A stretch of 64,000 bases of DNA, taken from NCBI GenBank assembly GCA_964551015.1, contig CAZKBP010000027.1, positions 15,762 to 79,761 on the forward strand, in the 5' to 3' direction. The notes below the pieces were generated by a model. It was not told the origin of the DNA. It saw only the letters and a list, made by a program, of their open reading frames with translations, and searched no databases. The translations under genes were made by a program, and so were the position numbers. Of this stretch, positions 23,439 to 32,774 are shown in pieces. How positions within the stretch are numbered: the stretch's first letter is position 1; the number at the start of each line of letters is the position of its first letter. Source of the DNA: CAZKBP01 sp964551015. GTDB taxonomy: Bacteria; Bacteroidota; Bacteroidia; Cytophagales; Microscillaceae.

Positions 23439-25535
23439 CTAACTAATCCTCGCCCAGTAATTTTCCTCATCCTGCGTGCGAATGAGATGCTCGCGGATAG
23501 GTTTGTGTTCGGACTTTTCTAAATAAGGATCATCTTCCAAGAGTTCGGAGGCAGACTGACGTGCTTCCTGGAGAATTTTGCCGTCTTTGGCGAGGTCAGA
23601 GATTTTGATCATATCAATCACACCACTCTGCTCTTTGCCCATGATATTACCCGGGCCACGGAGCTTCATATCCATATCGGCGATCTCGAAACCATTGTTA
23701 GTTTTGACCATGGTTTTGAGGCGCACGTCGGCTTCCTTGCTGATTTTGTAGCTGGTCATCAGAATACAGTAAGATTGTTCAGCTCCCCGTCCAACCCGAC
23801 CTCGGAGTTGGTGCAATTGTGCAAGGCCAAAGCGTTCGGCATTTTCAATCACCATCACAGAGGCATTGGGCACATTCACCCCGACCTCAATCACGGTGGT
23901 TGCCACCATAATCTGGGTTTCTTGACGGATAAAGCGTTGCATTTCAAAGTCCTTATCCACTGAACTCATTTGGCCGTGAACGATGCTGAGATGATATTCA
24001 GGAAAGGCACGCTGAATGCTCTCGTAGCCTTCCATGAGGTTTTTGTAATCTAGTTTTTCAGATTCTTCAATCAAAGGATAAACGATGTAGATTTGTCTAC
24101 CTTTCTTGATTTCTTCTTTTAAAAAACCAAAAACCCGCAAGCGATGTGAATCATAGCGATGCGCCGTGATGATGGGCTTACGACCGGCGGGCATCTCGTC
24201 GATAATAGATACATCCAAGTCCCCGTAAAGGGTCATGGCCAAAGTTCGAGGAATAGGCGTGGCCGTCATGACCAAGATATGCGGATAGACTTCTGTATTT
24301 TTCTGCCAGAGTTTGCTGCGCTGTTCCACACCAAAACGATGCTGCTCATCAATGATGCAAAGTCCCAGATTCTCGAATTGGACTTTATCTTCAAAGATGG
24401 CGTGGGTGCCGACTAAGATTTTAAGGTTGCCATTTTCTAGGCGACCGTGCAAGACCCGACGGTCTTTGTTCCGCTTAGAACCCGTGAGAATGTCAATGGT
24501 CAGGCCGAGTTTGTCGGCGTATTCTTTAAGCCCTTGGTAATGCTGCTCGGCAAGAATTTCCGTGGGAGCCACCATACAAGCCTGTGCGCCTCCATCAATA
24601 GCCATGAGCATGGACATGAAGGCCACCATGGTTTTACCACTTCCCACATCGCCTTGCAAGAGGCGGTTCATTTGCTTGCCCGAGGCCATATCTTTGTAAA
24701 TCTCATTGGTAACACGCTTTTGCGCACCCGTAAGCTCAAAAGGCAGGTGATTTTTGGTAAATTCTAGAAGTAAATCTTTGATATCAAAGACTTGACCTTG
24801 GTAAATGGTTTTCTTGAGATGCCTTTGTTTGAGCATTTTTAATTGCAGGAAAAATAGTTCCTCAAATTTCAAGCGTGCTTGAGCTTTTTGGAGTAATTGT
24901 GGATTTTTCGGAAAATGGATATTGATAAGGGCTTCGGGGCGAGCCAAGAGTTGATATTTATCGGTCAAATCTTCGGAGAGATTTTCCTCGATATGGGGGT
25001 AAGCTACATCCAAGAGTGTTTTGACTAATTTAGCCAAGACTTTGCTTCCCAAATACTTCTTCTTGAGCTTTTCAGTGGTATGATAAGTAGGTTGGAGAAA
25101 GCCTGTTTGCTTCTCAGCGGAGGTAAAAGGCTCAATATCTGGATGGACGATGCTATATTTTCCATTAAAGGACTGAGGCTTGCCAAAAACCAGATACTCT
25201 GTGCCAATTTGCAGGCTTTTGAGCTGCCATTTCACCCCTTGAAACCAAAGCAATTCCATGTAGGCCGAACCATCATTGAAGAGAGCCACCAAACGTTGAC
25301 GACGTCCTTCCCCGACTACTTCTAGATTGGTGATTCTACCTCGGAGTTGGATACTGGGCAGATCGGGCTGTAGGTCAGCAATAGCGTAGATTTTGGTGCG
25401 GTCTTCGTGCCGGAAAGGATAATGTTCTAGTAAGTCGCCATAAGTATGGATATTGAGTTCCTTGCGTAGCAAATCCGCTCTCTGCGGCCCCACGCCTTTT
25501 AAAAACTCAATGCCATTCTCGAAGAATTGATTCAT
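23439..25535 (-). CDS. recG: ATP-dependent DNA helicase RecG
   Basis: Helicase of 698 aa that remodels stalled forks and Holliday junctions. The N-terminal wedge/OB domain (about 50-145) is followed by helicase motif I GDVGSGKT (about 294-301), DEQH in motif II, TATPIPRT in motif III, and the C-terminal helicase lobe with VIEVGVNVPNA and the QLRGRVGRG motif VI. The length matches the family. The ATG at 25535 directly abuts an 11-bp inverted repeat that would form a hairpin in the mRNA leader. It is separated from the T9SS operon by the gldN terminator. Confidence 0.97.
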   Translation of the reverse strand: MNQFFENGIEFLKGVGPQRADLLRKELNIHTYGDLLEHYPFRHEDRTKIYAIADLQPDLPSIQLRGRITNLEVVGEGRRQRLVALFNDGSAYMELLWFQGVKWQLKSLQIGTEYLVFGKPQSFNGKYSIVHPDIEPFTSAEKQTGFLQPTYHTTEKLKKKYLGSKVLAKLVKTLLDVAYPHIEENLSEDLTDKYQLLARPEALINIHFPKNPQLLQKAQARLKFEELFFLQLKMLKQRHLKKTIYQGQVFDIKDLLLEFTKNHLPFELTGAQKRVTNEIYKDMASGKQMNRLLQGDVGSGKTMVAFMSMLMAIDGGAQACMVAPTEILAEQHYQGLKEYADKLGLTIDILTGSKRNKDRRVLHGRLENGNLKILVGTHAIFEDKVQFENLGLCIIDEQHRFGVEQRSKLWQKNTEVYPHILVMTATPIPRTLAMTLYGDLDVSIIDEMPAGRKPIITAHRYDSHRLRVFGFLKEEIKKGRQIYIVYPLIEESEKLDYKNLMEGYESIQRAFPEYHLSIVHGQMSSVDKDFEMQRFIRQETQIMVATTVIEVGVNVPNASVMVIENAERFGLAQLHQLRGRVGRGAEQSYCILMTSYKISKEADVRLKTMVKTNNGFEIADMDMKLRGPGNIMGKEQSGVIDMIKISDLAKDGKILQEARQSASELLEDDPYLEKSEHKPIREHLIRTQDEENYWARIS

Positions 25536-25566
25536 AGTATCTTAGCAAATATTAGGCTAAGATACT
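25536..25566 (-). promoter_or_regulatory. Inverted repeat abutting the recG start codon
   Basis: AGTATCTTAGC and GCTAAGATACT (11 bp each, perfect) with a 9-base loop, ending at the base before the ATG. It could be an operator or a translation-blocking hairpin. Confidence 0.55.
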
Positions 25567-25812
25567 GATTTTTTGGGGTTTGTGAAAGGGATTCTCGGTG
25601 TAGCGACGGAAATCTAGTTTTGTCGGGTGTTGAGCTCAGGATGGTAAGATATGGGTTCCATTAAGTTGAAGACGCAGAGCGAGATGCAAAAACCAAAGTT
25701 AGAGATGTTGTACTAGTCTATTCTAATACTTCTTATTTCTTTACAAACGATAGAAGGTTTGGTATTATAAATTATGCCCTCTAGGTCCGCCTCCAATAGC
25801 TTGGCTAAAGCA
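25567..25812. other. Spacer between recG and gldN
   Basis: Between the recG leader hairpin and the gldN terminator I see no gene or recognisable element. Confidence 0.4.
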
Positions 25813-25842
25813 TAAAAAAGGAGATTAATAATTTAATCTCCT
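25813..25842 (-). terminator. Rho-independent terminator of the gldN end
   Basis: Perfect 10-bp stem (AGGAGATTAA 25819-25828 with 25833-25842). Read on the minus strand it is followed by six T residues. It lies about 30 bases after the gldN stop and closes the T9SS operon. Confidence 0.9.
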
Positions 25843-25873
25843 CTTTGTCCAATTTTTTAGAAAACAGCTTGGT

Positions 25874-26719
25874 TTAGAATTCCCACAAGTTATGCTCAAA
25901 CTCCATCAAATCGTACTCAATTCTTTGTGATTCGTAAAGTACTTTCTTAGCCGTTTGTGGGTCATCTCCATACTCATCGTTGATGATTGTGATGATGTCT
26001 TTGTCGTCGGGGTTAGATACCTTGAAAATCCTAGAACTAAACAACCGAAGATCAAAAGCGTGTGCCAATGAAACGTGACGCTTAGGGTTCTGAGGATTAT
26101 ACCAAAAGGCTCTTAAATCCTCGAAAGTACCTTTTTTCTGGGATTCATCGTAAGTCTCGCGGAAATATTCGTACAAATCTTTGAACTTGAAGGTAGCAAA
26201 GGGTAGATCTCCCATTTCTGTCTCAGGGCTAGTTCCTTGAGGAATTACCAGAGTAATCGTTTGGATGTCCCAATACATACGAGAACGTCGACGGTCAAAG
26301 ATCAAATCTTCTTTCAACTCCAAGATGTACATTTCAGAGGGACGAATTTCCACGGAATCTTCAAATGCAGGATTCCAGTAGGCCAAGTTCTTGGTAAAAT
26401 CATCAATCTCCATTGGTTCATCATAACCAGAGGAGCGAGGATTGTTTGTTACCGCATAAGGCTGTACCTTAGCAGATTTGACCGCATCGATGATTACCTG
26501 AGTAACTTCGTTTTGATAGGAGAAGAAAGGCTTGTTTTGCTTTTCAAGTAGATTAATTCTTCGCCATATTGTCTGGCGGTACATCACGTCATCTTCCAAC
26601 ACCGGGCGAACTGAATTAGGATTGTAGCCCTCAGGGCCAATCTGCGCCTGGAGATTACTTGTCATGCTGAGCAACAAGAATAGAAACACAGTAGCTGTAA
26701 CACTTATTATTTTATTCAT
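25874..26719 (-). CDS. gldN: Type IX secretion/gliding protein GldN (PorN)
   Basis: Periplasmic T9SS component of 281 aa that forms, with GldK, the ring under the outer membrane. A signal peptide spans residues 1-25 (ending LQAQ). The body is hydrophilic, with GldN signatures such as DDVMYRQTIWRRINLLEKQN after the signal and a C-terminal SLAHAFDLRLFSS segment. It is last in the porP-gldK-gldL-gldM-gldN run. The 84-base gap to gldM contains a 12-bp hairpin that may tune its expression relative to gldM. Confidence 0.97.
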   Translation of the reverse strand: MNKIISVTATVFLFLLLSMTSNLQAQIGPEGYNPNSVRPVLEDDVMYRQTIWRRINLLEKQNKPFFSYQNEVTQVIIDAVKSAKVQPYAVTNNPRSSGYDEPMEIDDFTKNLAYWNPAFEDSVEIRPSEMYILELKEDLIFDRRRSRMYWDIQTITLVIPQGTSPETEMGDLPFATFKFKDLYEYFRETYDESQKKGTFEDLRAFWYNPQNPKRHVSLAHAFDLRLFSSRIFKVSNPDDKDIITIINDEYGDDPQTAKKVLYESQRIEYDLMEFEHNLWEF

Positions 26720-26743
26720 AACACATTAGAATTGGTTAAAATT

Positions 26744-26773
26744 TGCCACTTAAGTAACGAAACTTAAGTGGCA
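26744..26773 (-). promoter_or_regulatory. Intercistronic hairpin between gldM and gldN
   Basis: Perfect 12-bp stem (26744-26755 with 26762-26773) and loop AACGAA. The minus-strand tail after it is only weakly T-rich, so partial termination, RNA processing or 3'-end protection are all possible. Confidence 0.6.
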
Positions 26774-26803
26774 GTTATTTCAATGTTTCAAAGTCTTTCT
26801 AAT

Positions 26804-28426
26804 TTATCGGACAAAGAAAGAGATCAGATAATTGTTCAGCTTCACCGGAAGGATTTCTCCTTTCGAGTTAACACGTTGTACACTCTCCACTTTTACCTGG
26901 AAACCATCTCCGGGTCGGGCTTGGAAGCCAGACATATTGATCTGTCCTCCACTGAAGTTTTGCGTACTGATTGCTCTTCCTCCCCTAAATTGTCTTACTG
27001 AAATCTGAGATACCCGATAATTAGCTTCTTTGGGTAGGGTATTTCTAAAAGTCTCTTCCGCCACTGCTTGAATACTCAAACCAGGGATATTTGCAGGTAC
27101 AGGCTGTTCGGGACTTACTCGGGTAGATCCACTTCGGTTACTTAGGAACACATCAGGTGGAGGTACAGGGTTTACTCGGAACTCCGCAGTTCCCACGGGC
27201 TTACCACCACTACTCACCGATAAATTGAGCGGTCCTACATTGCGTGGATAGATTGTAACATCTCCAGTAGCAGGTCCAGGTACAGCTGTACCGTTGTTTA
27301 CACTGAAAGATGGACTATAAGCAGCTCCCAGAGCAGGCACAGCCGTTTCTAGTGGGTTTGCACAGTTCTGATAGAGTGGGAATTTACTCTTAGAAAGTAC
27401 CAATAGCGTGGGCTCTACCACGTTGTATTGTTTCTCCACGGTAAAAACGGTATCTCGGTCTCCTCTTTTGAGGCGGATTTCACCTTTCCAAGTTTGCTCA
27501 CCTTTTCCTTGTGCTGGGATTTTTACTTCACCCACACCGTCTACCACACGAATGGCATTCCCATTCACGCTCATTTTCACGTTGGCTTTGGTAGAGGTAG
27601 CTGATAAGAAAAGCGTAGCTGTGTAATCGGTACCTCTGGCGACAGTATTTGCATCGGCCGAAGCCATGGCGAGTACTCGATTAAACTTGATATCTTTGGT
27701 CAAATCACTGGCTCCCAATTCCTTCAAAATCTCCTGCTCGTAACGAATGATTTCGGTTTGTTTCTGCGTGAGCACCGCTAGGGCGGCTACCACAGGAGTT
27801 TGTCCGAAGTTTGCTTCCGCAAAATCCTTTTCTCTTTGAATTGGATCATTCTTATAAAGTGGATTGTATTGATTACCGACTGCGAGCAGAGGAAAGGGAC
27901 CACCTTTAGCCATTGCTTCTTCGCTTTTGGGTTTCTCAAAGCCTAAATCTCCGTACTCCTTGTAGAGATAATTTACGAAGCCATTCAGTTTTCCTTCTAG
28001 CTCGTAACCTTTCCCCTTTTCCTGAGTAGCGATCATGTAGGTTTCCACTTTTGTCTCTTCCTTAGGATTTTTGATTTGTCCTGTTTTTTTATCTCGCCCA
28101 CCTCCGGCTTCATCTACCAATCTTTTCTTGATTTGGTCAATTTCGCCGATGATTTTAGCGGTTTCTTTTTTGAGCTCTTCGGCTCTTTTGATTGCTTCTA
28201 GTCCTTTGGCGTCATTTCCACCTTTTTTCACTTTGTTTTTCAAGTTATCTAAGGCGGATTCGCTAGCACCACGCGCTGCATCCAGAGATCGTTCCAAACT
28301 TGCATTCAAGAATACAAATTTATCTACGATGGATGAACTTACTTGCAAGGCCAGCATCGCGGTCAATACGAGATACATCATATTGATCATTCGCTGCCTT
28401 GGGGATAATTCTCCTAAGCTTGCCAT
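26804..28426 (-). CDS. gldM: Type IX secretion/gliding motor protein GldM (PorM)
   Basis: Inner-membrane T9SS motor subunit of 540 aa. A single N-terminal helix (about 14-36, MINMMYLVLTAMLALQVSSS) crosses the membrane and pairs with GldL in the proton-driven motor. The rest is a long periplasmic shaft of a helical D1 domain (about 40-220) and beta domains D2-D4 reaching the GldK/N ring. It sits between gldL and gldN, 50 bases after gldL. The signature N-terminus LSPRQRMINMMYL makes the call firm. Confidence 0.98.
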   Translation of the reverse strand: MASLGELSPRQRMINMMYLVLTAMLALQVSSSIVDKFVFLNASLERSLDAARGASESALDNLKNKVKKGGNDAKGLEAIKRAEELKKETAKIIGEIDQIKKRLVDEAGGGRDKKTGQIKNPKEETKVETYMIATQEKGKGYELEGKLNGFVNYLYKEYGDLGFEKPKSEEAMAKGGPFPLLAVGNQYNPLYKNDPIQREKDFAEANFGQTPVVAALAVLTQKQTEIIRYEQEILKELGASDLTKDIKFNRVLAMASADANTVARGTDYTATLFLSATSTKANVKMSVNGNAIRVVDGVGEVKIPAQGKGEQTWKGEIRLKRGDRDTVFTVEKQYNVVEPTLLVLSKSKFPLYQNCANPLETAVPALGAAYSPSFSVNNGTAVPGPATGDVTIYPRNVGPLNLSVSSGGKPVGTAEFRVNPVPPPDVFLSNRSGSTRVSPEQPVPANIPGLSIQAVAEETFRNTLPKEANYRVSQISVRQFRGGRAISTQNFSGGQINMSGFQARPGDGFQVKVESVQRVNSKGEILPVKLNNYLISFFVR

Positions 28427-28476
28427 GTTCTATATTTATCTTTTAGGTTAAACCATTATTTTGTAAATACAGAATA

Positions 28477-29316
28477 CTAACCCTTCATGGCAGAAAGCAT
28501 TCCACCGTAGACTTTATTCAAGGAAGTCAGGTTAGTCGTCAAGCTAGAAAGTTCTTCTTTGAATTTCTGTGTATCCTTGCTAGCATTAGCTACATTCTGC
28601 ATCGCCACGGCCAAGCTGCTGTAGAAGTCGTTCATCGCTTTCACGTGCTTGCTAGCACTACGCAATTCTACTTCGTAAACTGCATTTAACTCGGTCAGAT
28701 TCTTAGTAAGGCTTTGCACCTGAGCGTGATAAGCTTTTGCATCTTTGGAGGCATTTGACATTTCACTCATAGCGCTAATGGTAGCCGAGTAAGACTTGTT
28801 CATCTCCACAATAGCGTTAGAAGCTAGCTTTACGTTGCGAGCATATTCGCTGGTAGCTACGGAAGCATCTGCCAATTTAGTCATCTTAGAGACATTTTCA
28901 GCTAAGTCTTGCATTCCTTTGCCTAGGTTTTGAATCTTGTCAGGCGTAATAGAATTAGCAATTTGGCTTTCAAGAGCGGCTAGTTTAGCAGCTACTTTTT
29001 CATCTTGCTGAGGACGAGAGCTTGTGTTTGCCATCAGCTTGCCCATGTCCACATCTGGTCCTTGGTAGTCATCTCTCAATTGAGGATAAACCTTTGACCA
29101 GTCAGGACGAGGAGCATCTGGGTGAGCAGGCTCAAAACCTCCTAAGAAGAAGATCACGGCCTCGGTGGTCATCCCTACGCCGAGCATCAAGCTCGCTCCA
29201 TCCAAGTGAAGAATTTTGAACATCGCACCTAAAATTACTACACCAGCCCCGATACTTGTGATTTTGGGTACAATATAAGTGTAGAAATAGTCGATTCCAC
29301 TCATTTTTCTTGCCAT
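28477..29316 (-). CDS. gldL: Type IX secretion/gliding motor protein GldL (PorL)
   Basis: Inner-membrane stator-like subunit of the T9SS motor, 279 aa. Two N-terminal membrane helices (about 16-33 and 39-58) are separated by a short FKILHLDG turn; the second holds the glutamate in TTEAVIFF that is proposed to take part in proton flow. The C-terminal 180 residues are a cytoplasmic helical, coiled-coil-like domain with repeating SL-T-NL heptads. It lies 112 bases after gldK. Confidence 0.97.
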   Translation of the reverse strand: MARKMSGIDYFYTYIVPKITSIGAGVVILGAMFKILHLDGASLMLGVGMTTEAVIFFLGGFEPAHPDAPRPDWSKVYPQLRDDYQGPDVDMGKLMANTSSRPQQDEKVAAKLAALESQIANSITPDKIQNLGKGMQDLAENVSKMTKLADASVATSEYARNVKLASNAIVEMNKSYSATISAMSEMSNASKDAKAYHAQVQSLTKNLTELNAVYEVELRSASKHVKAMNDFYSSLAVAMQNVANASKDTQKFKEELSSLTTNLTSLNKVYGGMLSAMKG

Positions 29317-29428
29317 TTCAGTAAAAGTTTAGATTTAGTTAATAATTAAAGAAAATAGATTTCAGCTTAATCGCTTATATAAAATTAGTATTTAGTTTAG
29401 TTCTATTAGTTAGTGTCTGCTTTCTTCA

Positions 29429-30613
29429 CTAGAAAGTACCCGTGGAGCGTCCCAAGTTCGTTACTACACAACGAAATCCGATGGAGCTCGAGGCAGAATC
29501 CCAATGTTGGTAAGTGCGTGTTCCGGTTTCACAATAATAAGCAATATCTTTCCAAGAACCACCTCGCACCACACGTCGGTTGTCTGGGTTACGATCTTTG
29601 TCGCCGTCTTGCGTGATGGGTGGGTCAAACACGGGGTTCATATCCCAAACCACGGGGAAGGCATTTTCTGCGTATGCATCCTGCACCCATTCGGCCACAT
29701 TACCAGCCATATCATAGAGTCCATAGTCGTTGGGGAAGTACTGTGCCACGGGAGCAGTGTAAGCAAAGCCGTCGTCGTAGTAATTACCACGTCCGGGCTT
29801 AAAGTTAGCCAACATACAACCCAGCGTATTTCTTAGATAGGGACTTCCCCAAGGATACTTGGCTAAGTCTCTACCACCGCGTGAGGCGTATTCCCATTCG
29901 GCTTCGGTGGGTAAGCGAAAACGAGGAGCAGGATAAGGTTCTCCTTGTACTTCCTTTTTATAGTAATTGAGGTGATAAGTTCGCCATTGGCAAAAGAAGC
30001 CTGCCGCTTGCCAGTCTACGCCTACCACCGGATAATCATCAAAGGCAGGGTGCATATAGTAGTACTCCATAAGAGGATCTCCCATGTGGTGGGCGTAATC
30101 ATAACGCCAACGGAGCGTATCTGGGTACATTTCGTTCATCACTCGGATAGAATCAGGGCGCACGGGGGTAGTCCCGTTTTTCAAGAACATAACGTCCAAC
30201 ACTTGTTGTACATAATCTTCAGGAAGCTCTTCTTCGTTAGATTGCCTTCCTTCGGAGTAGGCGAGCAGAATATCGGTAAACAATCGGTACTGATTGTTGG
30301 TGATTTCTGTTTCATCCATGTAGAAGGCACTAATCGTGATCTGTTTGTTGAAGTTGATTTGTGTGGAAGGCACGTCTTGGTCAGCTTGCCCCATGTGGAA
30401 AGTACCATTGGGTACGGTTACCATTCCGCTGGGGATATACTGAGCATCATAGGCTCTTGTATTGTAAAAGGCTGTAATTTCTCCTCCGGAACCATCAATT
30501 CGATCCGTCAGGCTTTCGGCTCCTCTCCTTTTAAAGAAGCAACCCTCAATCAAAATGGAGGCCGCTAGCAAAGCATAACAAACAACTTTGTAACGCAAGT
30601 CTGTTTTATTCAT
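29429..30613 (-). CDS. gldK: Type IX secretion/gliding lipoprotein GldK (PorK)
   Basis: Outer-membrane-associated lipoprotein that forms the periplasmic T9SS ring with GldN. From ATG 30613 the product is 394 aa: a signal peptide ending in an unusual lipobox (I22-E23-G24-C25, with glutamate at -2), a linker, and a formylglycine-generating-enzyme/sulfatase-modifying fold (about 60-385; GTFHMGQADQD, RLPTEAEWEYASRGG, VVRGGSW). A TTG at 30625 is in frame but needless. It follows porP after a 228-base gap containing a weak hairpin. Confidence 0.97.
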   Translation of the reverse strand: MNKTDLRYKVVCYALLAASILIEGCFFKRRGAESLTDRIDGSGGEITAFYNTRAYDAQYIPSGMVTVPNGTFHMGQADQDVPSTQINFNKQITISAFYMDETEITNNQYRLFTDILLAYSEGRQSNEEELPEDYVQQVLDVMFLKNGTTPVRPDSIRVMNEMYPDTLRWRYDYAHHMGDPLMEYYYMHPAFDDYPVVGVDWQAAGFFCQWRTYHLNYYKKEVQGEPYPAPRFRLPTEAEWEYASRGGRDLAKYPWGSPYLRNTLGCMLANFKPGRGNYYDDGFAYTAPVAQYFPNDYGLYDMAGNVAEWVQDAYAENAFPVVWDMNPVFDPPITQDGDKDRNPDNRRVVRGGSWKDIAYYCETGTRTYQHWDSASSSIGFRCVVTNLGRSTGTF

Positions 30614-30683
30614 AACACCAAACAAGTTTTGTTTATTATTTTAGTTTATTTACTACTTAACTTGATTCTAGTAGAGTTTTCGG

Positions 30684-30745
30684 GTTCTGAGGGCTGATGA
30701 CCCTAGTACAAACATCATACTAAAAGGGACGAGCTATCTCAGAAC
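30684..30745 (-). promoter_or_regulatory. Weak inverted repeat in the porP-gldK gap
   Basis: GTTCTGAG (30684-30691) and CTCAGAAC (30738-30745) pair perfectly around a 46-base interior that has its own GGG/CCC mini-stem. It may mark a processing site or gldK leader; support is positional only. Confidence 0.3.
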
Positions 30746-30841
30746 TTACCATGTTGAACGAAGTTAAAACACCCTATATTATCCGGTGCTCGCAATAATA
30801 ACGGCACACTCGGGATATTTATTTCAGTACGCTGTATCTAT

Positions 30842-31852
30842 TTAGTATCTAAACCTTACGGATCTGACTTTTGCTGGTCCAGTTGGAGAAGGTACAGGGA
30901 TCGCGTAAGATAAAGTGATTTCGTGAGAGGTGGGTTGCTTGGCATCCTGTCCGTTGAAAACATAATCAAAGCTGTAGCCAATTCTGATATTATGGTCATC
31001 ACGACGACGATTGTTTTTGCGTTTGACTTGGCGTGGAATATTCACGCCTACCAGAAAATTAGCTGATTCTTCATTTCGGAAAGAAGCGCCCACCCAAAAC
31101 TTTTCATCGTATTCTACTAATGCTCCCGCATCTACGGAAAACTCATTAAATTCAGTTTTGAGCAACACACTGGGTGTCAACACCCAACTTCTTCTGCTAT
31201 TGCGTCCTAAATCAAAGCTATAGCCTCCTGTAAGGTAGAAATTATTGGGTAATGCCTCCTGATTGAAGGTATCGCCAAAATTAAACTCAGTGTTGGTTAG
31301 GTGGTTGACACTCACACCCAAATAAAGCTTATCTGAGTAATAATAAATTCCTGCTGCCAAATCAGGTTCTAACAAAGCTTCTCGACCATCTTGATCAAAG
31401 GGATCTCTAGGGTTCTCTTCCCGGAAGCGGTATTTATCAAAATCAATAATTTTGGTGAATATTCCCCCCCGAACCCCGATGGATAATCGGGAAGCATTGG
31501 AAAGTTTAACGTGGTAGGCATAAGAAAGTTGCACTTCCAGATTACGGAGCGCACCGATTTGGTCATTGACAATGTGTAAGCCAATTCCGCTGGCAAATTT
31601 AGGCAAATAAGTATTGAAACTGAGCACTTGGGTACTCGGGGTTCCTCCGTCGTCAAAGGTAGCATCATAAGCGGCCCATTGGGTGCGGTGTGCGAAAAAA
31701 AACTCGGTTTGACCAGAACTCCCCGCGTAAGCAGGGTTGAAATAAAGTTGGTTAAACATGTACTGGGTAAACTGAGCATCGGTCTGAGCAAATAGGGCTT
31801 GGTTGGATAGGCTCAGTACACAAAACAGGGCAAGAAGAGGTAATTTTTTCAT
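30842..31852 (-). CDS. porP: PorP/SprF-family type IX secretion membrane protein
   Basis: Outer-membrane beta-barrel protein of 336 aa. The signal peptide (1-22, ending LFAQ) is followed by the family signature DAQFTQYMFNQLYFNPAYAGS, and the chain then alternates short strands typical of an OmpA-like barrel. In Porphyromonas gingivalis PorP precedes PorK-L-M-N in the same order as here. PorP/SprF proteins anchor PorE or adhesin substrates at the outer membrane. hemD ends 107 bases upstream on the same strand. Confidence 0.95.
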   Translation of the reverse strand: MKKLPLLALFCVLSLSNQALFAQTDAQFTQYMFNQLYFNPAYAGSSGQTEFFFAHRTQWAAYDATFDDGGTPSTQVLSFNTYLPKFASGIGLHIVNDQIGALRNLEVQLSYAYHVKLSNASRLSIGVRGGIFTKIIDFDKYRFREENPRDPFDQDGREALLEPDLAAGIYYYSDKLYLGVSVNHLTNTEFNFGDTFNQEALPNNFYLTGGYSFDLGRNSRRSWVLTPSVLLKTEFNEFSVDAGALVEYDEKFWVGASFRNEESANFLVGVNIPRQVKRKNNRRRDDHNIRIGYSFDYVFNGQDAKQPTSHEITLSYAIPVPSPTGPAKVRSVRFRY

Positions 31853-31959
31853 TGAGTCTTAGGATAAAGCTCATAGACGGATGTCAGCTGGTGCACAAAT
31901 CTTTATTTCTATATTAATTTCCAAACATCAGCGTATGAGTGATGATACCAATATTAAGT

Positions 31960-32745
31960 TTAAAGCTTATTTGCTAGTTTGATGTATTGCTCCAAAGCCC
32001 CGACCATCGAGGGTGCGTTGGGCATGGGTGCCTCTATGTCTAAAATCAGCCCTGCATCTCTCACTGCTTTGGAAGTTGTAGGCCCAAAAGCCGCGATTCG
32101 GGTACGATTCTGCTCAAAATCAGGGAAGTTTTCAAACAAAGAACTAATGCCAGAGGGGCTATAAAAAGCTAAGACATCATAATTTACGTCAGATAAATCA
32201 GAGAGATCACTCGCTACTGTACAGTACAAGATCATCTCTGTGTAGTTAAAACCATTCTCTTGAAGAAAATTGGGCAGATCATCTTTTCTAATATTGGAGC
32301 AAGGAAAGAGGAAGCGTTCGTTTTTATGCTTCTTCAAATAAGGAAATAGATCACTTACCGTACGGCTTCCTGTGAAAATCTTGCGCTTACGGACCACGAT
32401 GAATTTCTGTAAATAGTTAGCTGTCTGTTCAGAAACACAGAAATACTTCATATCAATGGGCACTTCTATCTTGTTCTCTTTACAGAGATTGAAAAAGTGC
32501 TTGACCGCGTTACGACTGGTGAAAATCACAGCCGTATGGTCTAAGATATTAATTTTTTGCTTTCTAAAATCTTTGTTAGTAACAGGCTCAATTTCTATGA
32601 AAGGTCTGAAATCTATTTTAATCTTATACTTATTGGCCAGATCGTAATAGGGAGAATTAGGAGTGCTCGGTTTGGGCTGTGAAATCAAAATGCTTGATAC
32701 TTTCCTCAATCTGTCATGGTTAATTTGCATATGCGTCTCGCTCAT
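31960..32745 (-). CDS. hemD: Uroporphyrinogen-III synthase
   Basis: Cyclises hydroxymethylbilane to uroporphyrinogen III in heme and cobalamin synthesis. The 261-aa length and the two-lobe alpha/beta pattern fit the family; VIFTSRNAVKHFF in lobe 1, LFPCSNIRKDDLP and the YDVLAFYSPSGISSLFENFP and RIAAFGPTTSKAVRDAGL stretches in lobe 2 are typical HemD. Sequence conservation in this family is low, but these turns are the usual landmarks. It is located between DUF4271 and porP, 29 bases after DUF4271. Confidence 0.92.
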   Translation of the reverse strand: MSETHMQINHDRLRKVSSILISQPKPSTPNSPYYDLANKYKIKIDFRPFIEIEPVTNKDFRKQKINILDHTAVIFTSRNAVKHFFNLCKENKIEVPIDMKYFCVSEQTANYLQKFIVVRKRKIFTGSRTVSDLFPYLKKHKNERFLFPCSNIRKDDLPNFLQENGFNYTEMILYCTVASDLSDLSDVNYDVLAFYSPSGISSLFENFPDFEQNRTRIAAFGPTTSKAVRDAGLILDIEAPMPNAPSMVGALEQYIKLANKL

Positions 32746-32774
32746 ACACTATCTTAAATTGTGGGGTTATAACC

